Below are positions 9,630 through 19,228 of a stretch of 64,000 nucleotides of DNA, piece by piece. Each line of letters begins with the position of its first letter. Within the stretch, counting starts at the first letter, position 1. The stretch is from Pseudoalteromonas phenolica (lineage in GTDB: Bacteria; Pseudomonadota; Gammaproteobacteria; Enterobacterales; Alteromonadaceae), in the NCBI RefSeq assembly GCF_001444405.1, contig NZ_CP013188.1, positions 930,001 to 994,000 of the forward strand, written 5' to 3'. A program made the translations under genes and the position numbers. Below the pieces are notes generated by a model. It was not told the origin of the DNA. It made no database searches and saw only the letters and a list, made by a program, of their open reading frames with translations.

Positions 9630-10926
9630 TTATGAAAATCGTTATATTAGTAATTTAACCAGAGAGACTTACGCACTGATCCTTGCTGGTGGTCGTGGCT
9701 CGCGTTTGCATGAATTGACTAACTGGCGTGCTAAGCCTGCAGTGTATTTTGGAGGGAAGCACAGAATTATTGACTTTCCACTTTCTAACTGTATTAACTC
9801 TGGCATAAGACGAGTGGGTATTGCTACACAGTATAAGTCACACTCCTTAATTCGGCATGTAAATCGAGCATGGGGTCATTTCAAAAAGGAACTCGGTGAG
9901 TCTGTTGAAATATTACCCGCATCACAGCGTTATGGTGATGAATGGTATTGTGGTACTGCTGATGCAGTATTCCAAAATATGGACATTATTCGCCATGAAT
10001 TACCTAAATATGTCATGATTCTATCAGGTGACCATGTTTATCGAATGGACTATGGTGCACTCCTTGCTAAACATGTTGAGACCGGTGCAGATATGACGGT
10101 TTGTTGTATTGAGGTGCCATGCGAAGAGGCTGCTAACACTTTTGGTGTTATGACTGTTGACGACAATAACCGTGTACGACGCTTTGATGAAAAACCAGCT
10201 GAACCTTCTTCAATCCCAGGTAAAGATGGCACTTGTCTAGCCTCAATGGGAAATTATGTTTTCAATACTGAGTTTCTTTTCGAACAATTAAAGAATGATG
10301 CTCAACGAGAGGGGTCAGGTCGAGACTTCGGCCATGACATCATTCCAGCAATTATAGAAGAGCATAATGTCTTCGCTTTCCCATTTAGAGAGCCAACTCA
10401 AAAAGGTCAAGCTTACTGGCGTGATGTTGGTACGATCGACTCATTCTGGGAAGCTAATATGGAACTGGTTTCCCCTGAGCCGCAATTAGATTTGTATGAC
10501 CCTAGTTGGCCGATATGGACTTATCAAGAACAGCTTCCACCGGCGAAATTTATTTTTGATGACGAAGAAAGGCGTGGAATGGCTGTTGACTCAACAGTTT
10601 CTGGTGGTTGTATTATATCTGGTTCTGTGGTTCGAAAATCATTGTTGTTTTCAAATGTTCATGTTCATTCTTATTGTACAATCGAAGGCTCAGTGATTTT
10701 GCCTGGTGTTAAAATCGGTAGGAATTGTAAAGTAAGGAACGCCATTATCGATCGTAGTTGTGAATTACCAGAGGGCATTGTTATTGGTTATAACTCTAAG
10801 ATTGATGAAGAAAATGGCTTTAGAGTATCAAAAAAAGGTATCGTTCTGGTGACTAGAGATATGCTTGCTGCATATAATCAGAAACAACAAGCAAATCAAG
10901 AAAAACAAAAACTTTCAGTTGTTTAA
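9622..10926 (+). CDS. glgC: Glucose-1-phosphate adenylyltransferase (ADP-glucose pyrophosphorylase)
   Basis: Makes ADP-glucose from ATP and glucose-1-phosphate, the committed step of bacterial glycogen synthesis. The 434 residues match the E. coli length. The nucleotide-binding LAGGRGSRLHELTNWRAKPA (about residues 21-40), GTADAVFQN, SGDHVYRMDYG and RFDEKPAEP are all present, followed by a left-handed beta-helix C-terminal domain. Arg and Lys residues in the N-terminal motif are those linked to fructose-1,6-bisphosphate control in enteric enzymes, so similar allosteric control is likely. The ATG overlaps glgP by 8 bases, after GGAGAAG. Confidence 0.96.
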   Translation: MPSYENRYISNLTRETYALILAGGRGSRLHELTNWRAKPAVYFGGKHRIIDFPLSNCINSGIRRVGIATQYKSHSLIRHVNRAWGHFKKELGESVEILPASQRYGDEWYCGTADAVFQNMDIIRHELPKYVMILSGDHVYRMDYGALLAKHVETGADMTVCCIEVPCEEAANTFGVMTVDDNNRVRRFDEKPAEPSSIPGKDGTCLASMGNYVFNTEFLFEQLKNDAQREGSGRDFGHDIIPAIIEEHNVFAFPFREPTQKGQAYWRDVGTIDSFWEANMELVSPEPQLDLYDPSWPIWTYQEQLPPAKFIFDDEERRGMAVDSTVSGGCIISGSVVRKSLLFSNVHVHSYCTIEGSVILPGVKIGRNCKVRNAIIDRSCELPEGIVIGYNSKIDEENGFRVSKKGIVLVTRDMLAAYNQKQQANQEKQKLSVV

Positions 10927-10936
10927 AAGGCAGGAT

Positions 10937-12469
10937 ATGCATATTTTAATGGTCGGTGCAGAAAATGACCGATTGCCAAATTGTAAAGTAGGGGGCGTCG
11001 CGGATGTAATCCGTGACATTCCCTATGCGTTAAGTGAGCATGGTTTAACGGTATCTGTTGTAGTACCAGATTACGGACAAGATAATTTGAATAGGCACTT
11101 TATAGCAGATATAGCAGTGCCATTTAGACAACATCTAGAAACTGCTAGCTTGTGGCTAGTTGAATCAGATGAAGGTGTTAGTCAGTATGTCATTTCTCAC
11201 TCATTGTTTTCTGACAACGGCGGGAAGATATATTGCGATGATGGGGCAAATAGACCGTTTGCATCTGATGCAACAAAATTTGCTTTTTTTAGTGCGGCTG
11301 TATGCGAAATTATAGAGCATAGAATCATTGACGATATCAATGTAATCCATTTACATGATTGGCATGCTGCGGGGGTGTCTGTTCTTGCGAGGTTCAGTCC
11401 ACGTTTCGTTTATTTGAAAACATTAAAACTTGTTTATACCGTTCACAATCTTGCACTGCAAGGGATCAGGCCATTCAATCATGATGAATCAAGTCTAGAG
11501 GCTTGGTTTCCTACCTTAAATTATGATGGGCACCAAATATGTGACCACAAATATCCACATTGCTATAACCCCATGCGAAGCGGTTTAAATCTTTGTGATG
11601 TGGTTCATGTTGTCTCACCAACATACAGTTCTGAAGTTCAAGAAACTAGCAGACCTGACGAAGGTTTTTTTGGTGGTGCAGGTTTAGAGCATGATATGCG
11701 TTTAGCCTCAAGTCAAAGGCGTCTATTTGGTATTTTAAATGGTTGTAATTACACCTCGATAGATAACTCGGCTGTCTCTTATCATACCTATTTGAATGAA
11801 GCAGAGAAATGTATATTCAAATGGATGTCAAAATCTCCTCTGGTTGAAACGAAACATTATATTGCTCATCAAAGAGTAACTAAATGGAAATCATTTGATA
11901 AAAAGCCAATTATTTCTAGTATAGGTCGGATAACAGATCAGAAGGTGCTTTTACTAATTCAAAAATCTTCAAATGGTATAGTTTTAGATGACTTAGCGTT
12001 AATTGCAGATAAATATAAGAGTAATATTGTCATTCTAGGCAGTGGTGACCCGTATATAGAGTCGCAATTTATGCAGGTTATGGCTAGAAGAGAAAATGTG
12101 TTGTTCTTGAATGGGTATGATCAAAAACTAGGTGATTACCTTTATCCTTTAGGTGAATTATTCCTTATGCCTAGTTATTTTGAGCCATGTGGTATAAGTC
12201 AAATGCTTGCAATGCGTGCTGGACAACCTTGCTTGGTGCATGGTGTCGGAGGATTAAAAGATACAGTTACTCATAACGAAACTGGGTTTGTTTTTAATGG
12301 AGATTCGCTATTTCAGCAAATCGAGCAATTAAAATCGGTATTTGAAGACGCCTTGATGTTGCAATCTAAGGACCGTAGTAAATATTTAAACATTGCTGAA
12401 AATGCTAGAACAGAACGTTTTGAATGGAAGGGAATTGCTAAACAATACATTTCTAAACTGTATAATTAA
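10937..12469 (+). CDS. glgA: Glycogen synthase (GT5), divergent
   Basis: ADP-glucose:glucan glucosyltransferase, last gene of the operon. The ATG at 10937 after AAAGGCAGG gives a 510-residue protein beginning MHILMVGAEN; an in-frame upstream start at 10865 would overlap glgC by 62 bases and adds lysine-rich residues unlike the family. The ADP-glucose motif appears as KVGGVADV (Lys 17) where KTGGLADV is typical, and the second domain has PSYFEPCGISQMLAMRAGQPC with the catalytic Glu and a GGLKDTV loop. The usual RLT.QKG appears as GRITDQKV. Overall it is a diverged GT5 enzyme; context makes glycogen synthase very likely. Confidence 0.88.
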   Translation: MHILMVGAENDRLPNCKVGGVADVIRDIPYALSEHGLTVSVVVPDYGQDNLNRHFIADIAVPFRQHLETASLWLVESDEGVSQYVISHSLFSDNGGKIYCDDGANRPFASDATKFAFFSAAVCEIIEHRIIDDINVIHLHDWHAAGVSVLARFSPRFVYLKTLKLVYTVHNLALQGIRPFNHDESSLEAWFPTLNYDGHQICDHKYPHCYNPMRSGLNLCDVVHVVSPTYSSEVQETSRPDEGFFGGAGLEHDMRLASSQRRLFGILNGCNYTSIDNSAVSYHTYLNEAEKCIFKWMSKSPLVETKHYIAHQRVTKWKSFDKKPIISSIGRITDQKVLLLIQKSSNGIVLDDLALIADKYKSNIVILGSGDPYIESQFMQVMARRENVLFLNGYDQKLGDYLYPLGELFLMPSYFEPCGISQMLAMRAGQPCLVHGVGGLKDTVTHNETGFVFNGDSLFQQIEQLKSVFEDALMLQSKDRSKYLNIAENARTERFEWKGIAKQYISKLYN

Positions 12470-12480
12470 CCTTCATTCAG

Positions 12481-12516
12481 TCGGCTGAAACTATATTCTA
12501 TATTTATTTCAGCCGA
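12481..12516 (+). terminator. Possible terminator of the glycogen operon
   Basis: A perfect 10-base inverted repeat, TCGGCTGAAA and TTTCAGCCGA, separated by 16 bases, begins 11 bases after the glgA stop. It lacks a clean T-run (ACACTTCTTTGTATTTT follows), so it may be a weak terminator or an mRNA 3'-end stabiliser. Confidence 0.5.
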
Positions 12517-12656
12517 ACACTTCTTTGTATTTTGCTATAATTCTAAATTAAAGACTTAGTTTTTAATTATTTAGTTGGGTTTCTTTGCATTGCTATAGTG
12601 CTATTATATTAATAATTTCATATTAAGATGTTGTAATTGGGAAAAGGAGCTTTTGC

Positions 12657-13874
12657 TTGAAAGTTTTTGTAGCAAGACAAGCTATTTTTAATAGGAAAAA
12701 GCAGGTCGTTGCGTATGAGCTACTTTTTAGAGATGGCTCTAGCAACAGTTTTCCCGATATTGCAGAAGACAAGGCAACGGCAAAACTTATATTAGACAAC
12801 CAATTAAATCTGGGTACTAGATATTTAACATCAGGGAAGAAAGCACTGATCAACATAGGTCCTGAGTCTTTAAAACAAGAGCTCGCTACTTTTCTTCCTG
12901 CCAACGATGTTATCCTCGAGCTTCTTGAAACTATTTCACCAACAAAAGAAAACTATGAGCATGTTAGAAGCTTGTTTCATCAAAACTATAAGTTAGCATT
13001 AGATGACTTTGTATATGAAGATGCATGGCAGCCATTTTTAAAGCTTGTACGCTTAATAAAGTTTGATGTGATGCAAAGCCCTCTTGATACCATTGGACCA
13101 TTTGTAGAAAAATTAAAACAACAAAAAAATATAAAACTTTTAGCTGAAAAAATAGAAACTGAAGAAGAGTTCGAATTAGCTAAGAAAATGGGCTTCCATT
13201 TTTTTCAAGGTTATTTTTTCGCAAAACCACGTCTCATTGAAGAAAATGATATCGAATTTAACTACACCATAGTAATGCTCATTTACACAGAGGTGTTAAA
13301 ACCAAATTTAAATATTACTAAAATTGCGCAATTATTTTCACAAGATACAGCGCTTGCTTATAAGTTACTTCGCTTAATTAATTCAGGCGTATTTCCAATA
13401 AAAAGTAAAATAGAATCAATTAAGCAAGCCTTGGTATATTTAGGATATGAACGCACAAAAAAATTTGTTGGTCTAATCATGACAGCCCATGTAGCAAAGG
13501 GCAAACCAACAGAATTAACAAGAATGAGTATAGTCAGGGCTCGTTTTTGTGAGTTAATAGGGAATAAAGTTCAACCAAACTCAGGTTCATCGTGCTTTTT
13601 GGTAGGCCTTTTCTCATTGCTTGATGCGATATTAGATAGGCCGATGATTAAACTCATAGACAAACTTCCTTTTCCTGAAGAGCTTCAAAAAGCGTTGCTA
13701 GGTGAAGCTAACTTTCATTATTACGTATTAAACATTGTTATAGCCTATGAATCTGGTAGTTGGTGGAAACTTCAAAAAGCATGTCAGTATTTAAACATTA
13801 ATGATGATTGCTTACCTGAATTTCACGCCGCAGCTATCCTTTGGGCAGATATGTATAAAGATAAGGCATTTTAG
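12657..13874 (+). CDS. Degenerate EAL-HDOD signalling protein (CdgJ-like)
   Basis: A 405-residue cytoplasmic protein with an N-terminal EAL-type domain (about 1-195) and a C-terminal HDOD domain (about 200-385). The EAL signature is ELLFRDG (residues 21-27) and the usual DDFG is LDDFVYED; other metal-binding acids of active phosphodiesterases are not evident, so it is probably not an enzyme. YuxH/CdgJ-type proteins of this architecture affect motility and surface behaviour in Vibrio and relatives. The start is a TTG at 12657, chosen because AAGGAG lies 7 bases upstream and the protein then begins MKVFVARQAIFN, as in the family. It reads toward the binding-protein gene 25 bases downstream. Confidence 0.85.
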   Translation: MKVFVARQAIFNRKKQVVAYELLFRDGSSNSFPDIAEDKATAKLILDNQLNLGTRYLTSGKKALINIGPESLKQELATFLPANDVILELLETISPTKENYEHVRSLFHQNYKLALDDFVYEDAWQPFLKLVRLIKFDVMQSPLDTIGPFVEKLKQQKNIKLLAEKIETEEEFELAKKMGFHFFQGYFFAKPRLIEENDIEFNYTIVMLIYTEVLKPNLNITKIAQLFSQDTALAYKLLRLINSGVFPIKSKIESIKQALVYLGYERTKKFVGLIMTAHVAKGKPTELTRMSIVRARFCELIGNKVQPNSGSSCFLVGLFSLLDAILDRPMIKLIDKLPFPEELQKALLGEANFHYYVLNIVIAYESGSWWKLQKACQYLNINDDCLPEFHAAAILWADMYKDKAF

Positions 13875-13899
13875 AGTTAACTAAGGTAAAAGAGTATAA

Positions 13900-14976
13900 A
13901 TGCGCTTGAAAATTAGATTGATACTTTTGATGTTATTGACCTTGCCGTTTATGACGATTGCGAAGCAAACCGTTTTATTCGTTAACCCCTCGGTTGTTGA
14001 TGATCCTTTTTGGAGTAAAGTTCAATCAATTAGCCAACATGCTGCTCAACAGCTCGGTTTTAAACTAGATGTAATATATGGAGAAGGAAATCGCCATATT
14101 CAATTTCAAGAATTAAAAAAATACCTTGAATATCAAAAGACCCCTGATTATGCCATTTTAATTCTTTATCCTGGTGCCGCAGTTGAATCGTTAAAGATTC
14201 TTGAAAAATTTGAAGTACCGGCAATCACTATGGAACAAACTATTTCGGGAGAAGAAAAAAGTCAAATTGCTGGTCCAGGTGAAGATTATAAATATTGGTT
14301 AGGGGAGGTTTATCATGATAATTATCAGGCTGGATATGACCTTGCAAAAGCTTTGCATTCAGTTAGTAATAAAAAAAGCAATTTAACAGCAGTACTGATA
14401 AATGGTCATTACGGCTCTGAGTCTGATATGAGAGCGAAAGGGGCTGCGGATTATTTCTCTTCTCAAGGAATTGAAGTTGCACAAGAGGTACATGGCTCTT
14501 GGTCTGAAACCCTTTCAACGGAGCAAACATTAAAGCTTCTTAAAAGACACGCAAATATTGATATTGTTTGGGCCGCTTCTGACTTAATGGCTATAGGGGC
14601 AATGAAAGCTTGTAAAATAGCTTGCGCGGATAAACAAAATATTGTTTTTGGCGGTTTTGATTGGTTGTCTGTTGGGCTTGAAAATGTAGCTAGAGGCGAT
14701 ACTCATGCAAGTGTTGGCGGACATTTCATGATGGGCGCTTGGGCATTGGTCAGTTTGTTTGATTACCATCACAAACACTCATATTGGTCTGAGCACAGAG
14801 AGTTAGTAATACCAATGGGCGTTATTACCAAGCAGAATGTGAATAACTACAGTTGGATGAAAAATAGCCCCAACTGGGGATTGATTGACTATAGATTGAA
14901 AAGCCTTCATTTAACTGACCAATCACAATACCAACTTTACTTAATCCCAGAGATTTGGCAGAAAAATAAGAGATAA
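13900..14976 (+). CDS. Orphan periplasmic binding protein, sugar/autoinducer-type (Peripla_BP_4 fold)
   Basis: A 358-residue secreted protein with a Sec signal peptide (MRLKIRLILLMLLTLPFMTIA, cleaved near residue 21). The mature part follows the type-1 periplasmic binding fold: QTVLFVNPSVVDDPFWSKVQ at the start, a central AVLINGHYGSESDMRAKG strand-loop, then DIVWAASDLMAIGAMKAC and FGGFDWLSVGLENVARGD. This is the layout of RbsB, LuxP and TorT relatives. No permease or ATPase gene is adjacent, so it may feed a remote transporter or a sensor rather than import. It follows the EAL-HDOD gene closely on the same strand. The ligand cannot be inferred. Confidence 0.8.
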   Translation: MRLKIRLILLMLLTLPFMTIAKQTVLFVNPSVVDDPFWSKVQSISQHAAQQLGFKLDVIYGEGNRHIQFQELKKYLEYQKTPDYAILILYPGAAVESLKILEKFEVPAITMEQTISGEEKSQIAGPGEDYKYWLGEVYHDNYQAGYDLAKALHSVSNKKSNLTAVLINGHYGSESDMRAKGAADYFSSQGIEVAQEVHGSWSETLSTEQTLKLLKRHANIDIVWAASDLMAIGAMKACKIACADKQNIVFGGFDWLSVGLENVARGDTHASVGGHFMMGAWALVSLFDYHHKHSYWSEHRELVIPMGVITKQNVNNYSWMKNSPNWGLIDYRLKSLHLTDQSQYQLYLIPEIWQKNKR

Positions 14977-15027
14977 ATTAATACTAATCCTTTAAAATAC
15001 GCACAATTGAATTTTAAGGATTGTCTT

Positions 15028-15915
15028 TTGACTGCTACAACACGTTTAAATAAGTACATTAGCGAAACTGGTTTTTGCTCAAGAAGAGAAGCTGACAAAC
15101 TAATTGATGCCGGGCGCATTAAGGTTAATGGTCAGTTGCCTGAAATGGGTGTTAAAGTGTCTGACGCCGATACAATTCTTATTGATGGTAAACCGCTCAA
15201 AGCCAAGCCTAAACGTGTCTATATTGCCTATAATAAGCCTGTTGGCGTGACGTGCACGACTGAGAAAAAAATTAAAAGTAATATTGTAAGTGCAATAGAT
15301 TACCCTGAACGCATATTTCCGATTGGTCGCCTAGACAGACCTTCAGAGGGGTTAATATTTCTTACTAATGAAGGTGACATCGTTAATAAAATTCTTCGTG
15401 CTGGTAACAATCATGAAAAAGAATATGTCGTAACTGTAGACAGAAAAATTAATAAACGTTTTGTTGAAAGAATGGCTGGTGGTCTACCAATCTTAGATAC
15501 GGTGACAAAGAAATGTTATGTGAAACAAACCGGTGATAATACATTTACTATCATTCTCACTCAGGGCTTAAACAGACAGATCCGAAGAATGTGCGAATAT
15601 CTTGGTTATGAAGTTACTACTTTGAAGCGCGTACGTATTATGAATGTCAATCTGAATGGTTTAAGGCCTGGGCAATGGCGACATTTAACTGAGCAAGAAA
15701 TGTCTGAGATAAACAAAGCAATTGAAGGCTCAGCAAAAACAGAAGAAGGTTCTGTAGATAAAAATAAGAAAATAAGAAAACCGCTAGATAAGAAAAATGA
15801 AGCCCATAGAATCGATCACTCTTCAAAAAGATATAAGCAGCAACCAAAAAAGAATTCAAGAAAACCCGCAGAAAGAAAAACAGGCACTTTAACTTTAAAT
15901 CGCAATTCAAAATAA
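15028..15915 (+). CDS. rluF: 23S rRNA pseudouridine synthase F
   Basis: Forms pseudouridine in 23S rRNA (U2604 in E. coli, by family). About 295 residues: an N-terminal S4 RNA-binding domain (RLNKYISETGFCSRREADKL), the catalytic motif with Asp in FPIGRLDRPSEGLIFLTN, and ILRAGNNHEKEYVVTV and LTQGLNRQIRRMCEYLGYEV, closest to RluF rather than RluB or RluE. A lysine/arginine-rich tail (about 240-295) is also typical. The TTG at 15028 is preferred because AAGGA lies 7 bases before it; an in-frame TTG at 15007 is an alternative. Confidence 0.93.
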   Translation: MTATTRLNKYISETGFCSRREADKLIDAGRIKVNGQLPEMGVKVSDADTILIDGKPLKAKPKRVYIAYNKPVGVTCTTEKKIKSNIVSAIDYPERIFPIGRLDRPSEGLIFLTNEGDIVNKILRAGNNHEKEYVVTVDRKINKRFVERMAGGLPILDTVTKKCYVKQTGDNTFTIILTQGLNRQIRRMCEYLGYEVTTLKRVRIMNVNLNGLRPGQWRHLTEQEMSEINKAIEGSAKTEEGSVDKNKKIRKPLDKKNEAHRIDHSSKRYKQQPKKNSRKPAERKTGTLTLNRNSK

Positions 15916-15933
15916 AGTAAATCGATTTAAATA

Positions 15934-15963
15934 AGCATGCAAATACACCATTATTTGCATGCT
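15934..15963 (+). terminator. Strong hairpin after rluF
   Basis: A perfect 12-base stem, AGCATGCAAATA and TATTTGCATGCT, with a 6-base loop (CACCAT) lies 18 bases after the rluF stop and before the convergent efflux gene. The trailing GTCATTTTCAC is only moderately T-rich. Most likely a Rho-independent terminator. The rest of 15964-16175 shows no gene. Confidence 0.65.
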
Positions 15964-16175
15964 GTCATTTTCACTTATCTATTAGCTAGCAAGTCGTTTT
16001 GGTAGACAATAAAACAACTGTCTTAGTGTAAAATTTTCATTAAAATAAATTATATATTAAACCATATAGCTGCTATTGCCCTCTCTACTAATCAGATATC
16101 GCTTACTGTTGTTTTATTGCTTATAGAACCACAAACTTAACGAAATAGGCATAAAGTGGCCAATTAAGGCCAATT

Positions 16176-19100
16176 TTATTTCTGCTTAATTGAGTAAAAT
16201 AAACAATAAATTACTGGTAAGACAATCAAAGTGAGTATCGTTGCAAACCCCAACCCAAACATGATGGTTACCGCCATCGATTTAAAAAATACATCAAATA
16301 GAAGCGGGATCATGCCTAAAATTGTTGTGACGGCTGCCATCGACACAGGTCTAACACGACTCACACCTGAATCAAAAACTGCTTGGTAGGGAGCTTTACC
16401 TTCACTCAGCTCTAAATTTATTTGATCAACTAAAACGATCCCGTTTTTAATAAGCATGCCTGATAGACTTAATAACCCTAGTAGCGCCATGAAGCTAAAT
16501 GGTGCTTGGAAAACTACAAGGCCAGCGGTTACTCCAATAATTGCAAGTGGGACTGTTGACCAAATTACGAGGGGTTGCCTTACGGAGTTGAACAAGCAAA
16601 CAGTAACAATAAACATGACTAAATACCCTAGCGGGAGCGAACCGAAAATCGCTTTTTGCGCTTTGCTAGAAGCTTCAAATTCACCACCCCAATCTAAACT
16701 ATAGCCTTTTGGCAGTGAAATAGCTTCTATATCACTTTTCACTCTTGCAAAGAGCTTTGCCGGTGTTTCATTTCCAATTACATCATGATCAGCCATAACT
16801 GTAATAGTGCGTTTTCTATCTTTACGCATTATCAGTGGGTCTTCCCAAGTAACCTGAAAGTCATCTACCACAGTTGTGATTGGTACAAACACATTGAGTA
16901 TTGGACTGTATATTTGTAAGTCCGACAGGTTATTTACTTGATTACGTTCATCTGCCGGAGAGCGGGCAATAATGGGAAGAAGTTCTGTACCCTCACGGTA
17001 TAAACCAACAGTTTTTCCAGATACGGAGGTAAGTAAAAGGTCATCGACATCAGTTTTACTTATTCCAAGTCTTCTGGCTTTTTGTTCGTTAAACTGGGGT
17101 CGAATAACTTTAGTCCTTTGGCGCCAATTGTCTCGAACATTAAAAGCTCCTTCATCTTTATGAAGGATTTGTTTTGCTTGTTCAGCTAGCTGCCTCAAAA
17201 CAACTGGGTCGCCACCGGAAAAGCGAGCTTCTATCTTTGCGCTGGTTGATGGGCCAATCTCCATACGTTTGACTTTAATTTTGCCATCAAATGGCATAGT
17301 CATTTCAAACGCTCTTAGCCTATCGATCAAAATTGCAACTGATTCACGATCTTTCACTCTGACGATAAGTTGACCATAAGCATTATATTGCTTTTCAGGT
17401 TCGTAAGTTAACATAAACCTAGGTGCGCCTTGCCCAACAGTTGTAGTTACATCTTCTACTAGTTTATCTTTTAAAAGAAAACGCTCGATTTTACCTATAT
17501 TTTCGGCTGTACTTCGAATATCAGCACCTTGATAATGCCAATAATCGACATAGAACATAGGGGTGTTTGATGCTGGGAAAAACGACTGCTTAACCTGACT
17601 GAAGCCAATTATTGATGAAATTAATAGCGCAATCATGAGTATGACTGTAGAAATACGGTATTTTAGGGCTGTACTTAATAACGTTTTATAAACTGTAAAA
17701 ATAATACCTTGATAGGGGTCTGCTTGCTGAACTTTGTTAGTCTTTGCTTCTTTAAACATTAAGTCAGCAAAAAATGGAGTTAAGGTAATCGCCGTTACCC
17801 AGCTCAACATTAATGAGATTAAAAGCACCCAGAAAAGAGAGCCAGCGAATTCTCCGCTTGCGTCACTGCTTAAACCTATTGGAGCAAATGCGGTGATACC
17901 AATAACTGTTGCCCCAAGTAGAGGCCATTTTGTTTGAGCGACAATATTTACAGCAGCTTGAACTTTAGTTTGCCCACGTTTTAGATTTATTAAGATCCCC
18001 TCTGTTACAACAATAGCATTATCTACCAGCATACCTAATGCAATAATCAGTGCACCTAGAGAAATTCGTTGCAAATCGATTGCAAAGAATTTCATAAATA
18101 TAAATGTACCTAGAACAGTAAGAAGTAGAACTCCACCTATCAAAATACCACTTTTTACACCCATGAAAATTAGTAAAACAACAATAACAATCGCGACTGC
18201 TTCAACTAGGCTAACAATGAAACCATTGACAGATTTCTGAACTTCATTTGGTTGGTTATAGATAGTAAAAACATCCATACCATGAGGTCGTTGATACTCT
18301 AAATTATGAAGATGTTGATCAATTGCTTTACCAACATCAACGACATTTACGCCAGAATTAAATGAAATACCAAGGAGCAGAGCTTGTTTCTCATTATACT
18401 TAGTTAAGTGAGAAGGTATCTCAGCAAACTCTCTCTTAACTTTTGCCACATCTCGTAAATAAATTAATTCTTTTGCTCCTGGGCTTGAGATTAGTAAGCT
18501 TTCTAATTCTGAGACATCGTGAAACTCACCTGTTGGGTGAAAACGTATTGATTCATCACCAACACGTATTTTTCCAGCATTAGAAACATGGTTTTGAGAT
18601 TGTAATAATGAAAATATCTGAGTAGGAGGTATACCAAGTTGAGACAATTTCTGAGTTGAAATTTCGACGATTACTTGAGATTGCTGAGTGCCTGCAACAG
18701 TTATTTTACTCACACCATCGACAAGGACGAGCTCACGTTTCAAATAATCAACATAATCTTTTAATTCACTGTACGAGTATCCATCGCCAGTAATGGCATA
18801 CAAAACACCATAAACATCGGCAAAGTCATCAATAATATTTGGAGAAGAAACACCTTTGGGAAACCTACCAGAAAGATCATTTACTTTTCTTCTGAGTTCA
18901 TCCCAAATTTGTTGAAGATGTTGCTTTCTATAAGTGCTCTTCATTTCAACTGTAATTTGTGATTTTCCAGCAGAGGATATTGAAGAAATAGTATCTACGT
19001 AGGGTAATTGTTGAATGGCATTTTCTATAACAAAAGTTACTTCTTCTTCTACCTGTTCAGGAGATGCACCTGGGTAATAGGTAATAACCATTGCCTTTTT

Positions 19101-19226
19101 TATTGTAAATTCAGGATCTTCTAACTGTCCTAAATCTAAATAAGACGCTGCCCCTGCAATTAAAAGTAACAGTGCGAACATCCAACTAATGACTTTATTA
19201 TCAATTGACCACTTAGCTAGACTCAT
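16176..19226 (-). CDS. RND-family efflux permease (inner membrane)
   Basis: A 1016-residue proton-driven export pump of the hydrophobe/amphiphile RND superfamily. It has the family layout: N-terminal transmembrane helix, periplasmic loop, a block of helices around residues 330-545, a second helix near 535 and large loop, and a C-terminal helix block. GMLVDNAIVVTEGI in helix 4 carries Asp-Asn where AcrB has Asp-Asp, a variant found in many RND subfamilies. FNSVRQPLVIWSTVPLAIIG and LSLSGMLIKNGIVLVDQI are typical late motifs. The adaptor gene ends two bases upstream, so both are one operon. No outer-membrane factor is encoded here; TolC elsewhere is likely. Substrates unknown. Confidence 0.93.
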   Translation of the reverse strand: MSLAKWSIDNKVISWMFALLLLIAGAASYLDLGQLEDPEFTIKKAMVITYYPGASPEQVEEEVTFVIENAIQQLPYVDTISSISSAGKSQITVEMKSTYRKQHLQQIWDELRRKVNDLSGRFPKGVSSPNIIDDFADVYGVLYAITGDGYSYSELKDYVDYLKRELVLVDGVSKITVAGTQQSQVIVEISTQKLSQLGIPPTQIFSLLQSQNHVSNAGKIRVGDESIRFHPTGEFHDVSELESLLISSPGAKELIYLRDVAKVKREFAEIPSHLTKYNEKQALLLGISFNSGVNVVDVGKAIDQHLHNLEYQRPHGMDVFTIYNQPNEVQKSVNGFIVSLVEAVAIVIVVLLIFMGVKSGILIGGVLLLTVLGTFIFMKFFAIDLQRISLGALIIALGMLVDNAIVVTEGILINLKRGQTKVQAAVNIVAQTKWPLLGATVIGITAFAPIGLSSDASGEFAGSLFWVLLISLMLSWVTAITLTPFFADLMFKEAKTNKVQQADPYQGIIFTVYKTLLSTALKYRISTVILMIALLISSIIGFSQVKQSFFPASNTPMFYVDYWHYQGADIRSTAENIGKIERFLLKDKLVEDVTTTVGQGAPRFMLTYEPEKQYNAYGQLIVRVKDRESVAILIDRLRAFEMTMPFDGKIKVKRMEIGPSTSAKIEARFSGGDPVVLRQLAEQAKQILHKDEGAFNVRDNWRQRTKVIRPQFNEQKARRLGISKTDVDDLLLTSVSGKTVGLYREGTELLPIIARSPADERNQVNNLSDLQIYSPILNVFVPITTVVDDFQVTWEDPLIMRKDRKRTITVMADHDVIGNETPAKLFARVKSDIEAISLPKGYSLDWGGEFEASSKAQKAIFGSLPLGYLVMFIVTVCLFNSVRQPLVIWSTVPLAIIGVTAGLVVFQAPFSFMALLGLLSLSGMLIKNGIVLVDQINLELSEGKAPYQAVFDSGVSRVRPVSMAAVTTILGMIPLLFDVFFKSMAVTIMFGLGFATILTLIVLPVIYCLFYSIKQK

Positions 19227-19228
19227 TA

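Noticed and set aside
10865..10936. Longer N-terminus for glgA
   Set aside because: Would add lysine-rich residues encoded inside glgC; ATG at 10937 starts the conserved fold.
16140..16175. GGCCAATT direct repeat near the RND permease stop
   Set aside because: Stem of only five bases and no T-run; terminator function not supported.
16176..19226. Asp-Asn in place of Asp-Asp in RND helix 4 as a sign of inactivation
   Set aside because: This variant is common in functional RND subfamilies and the gene is otherwise intact.
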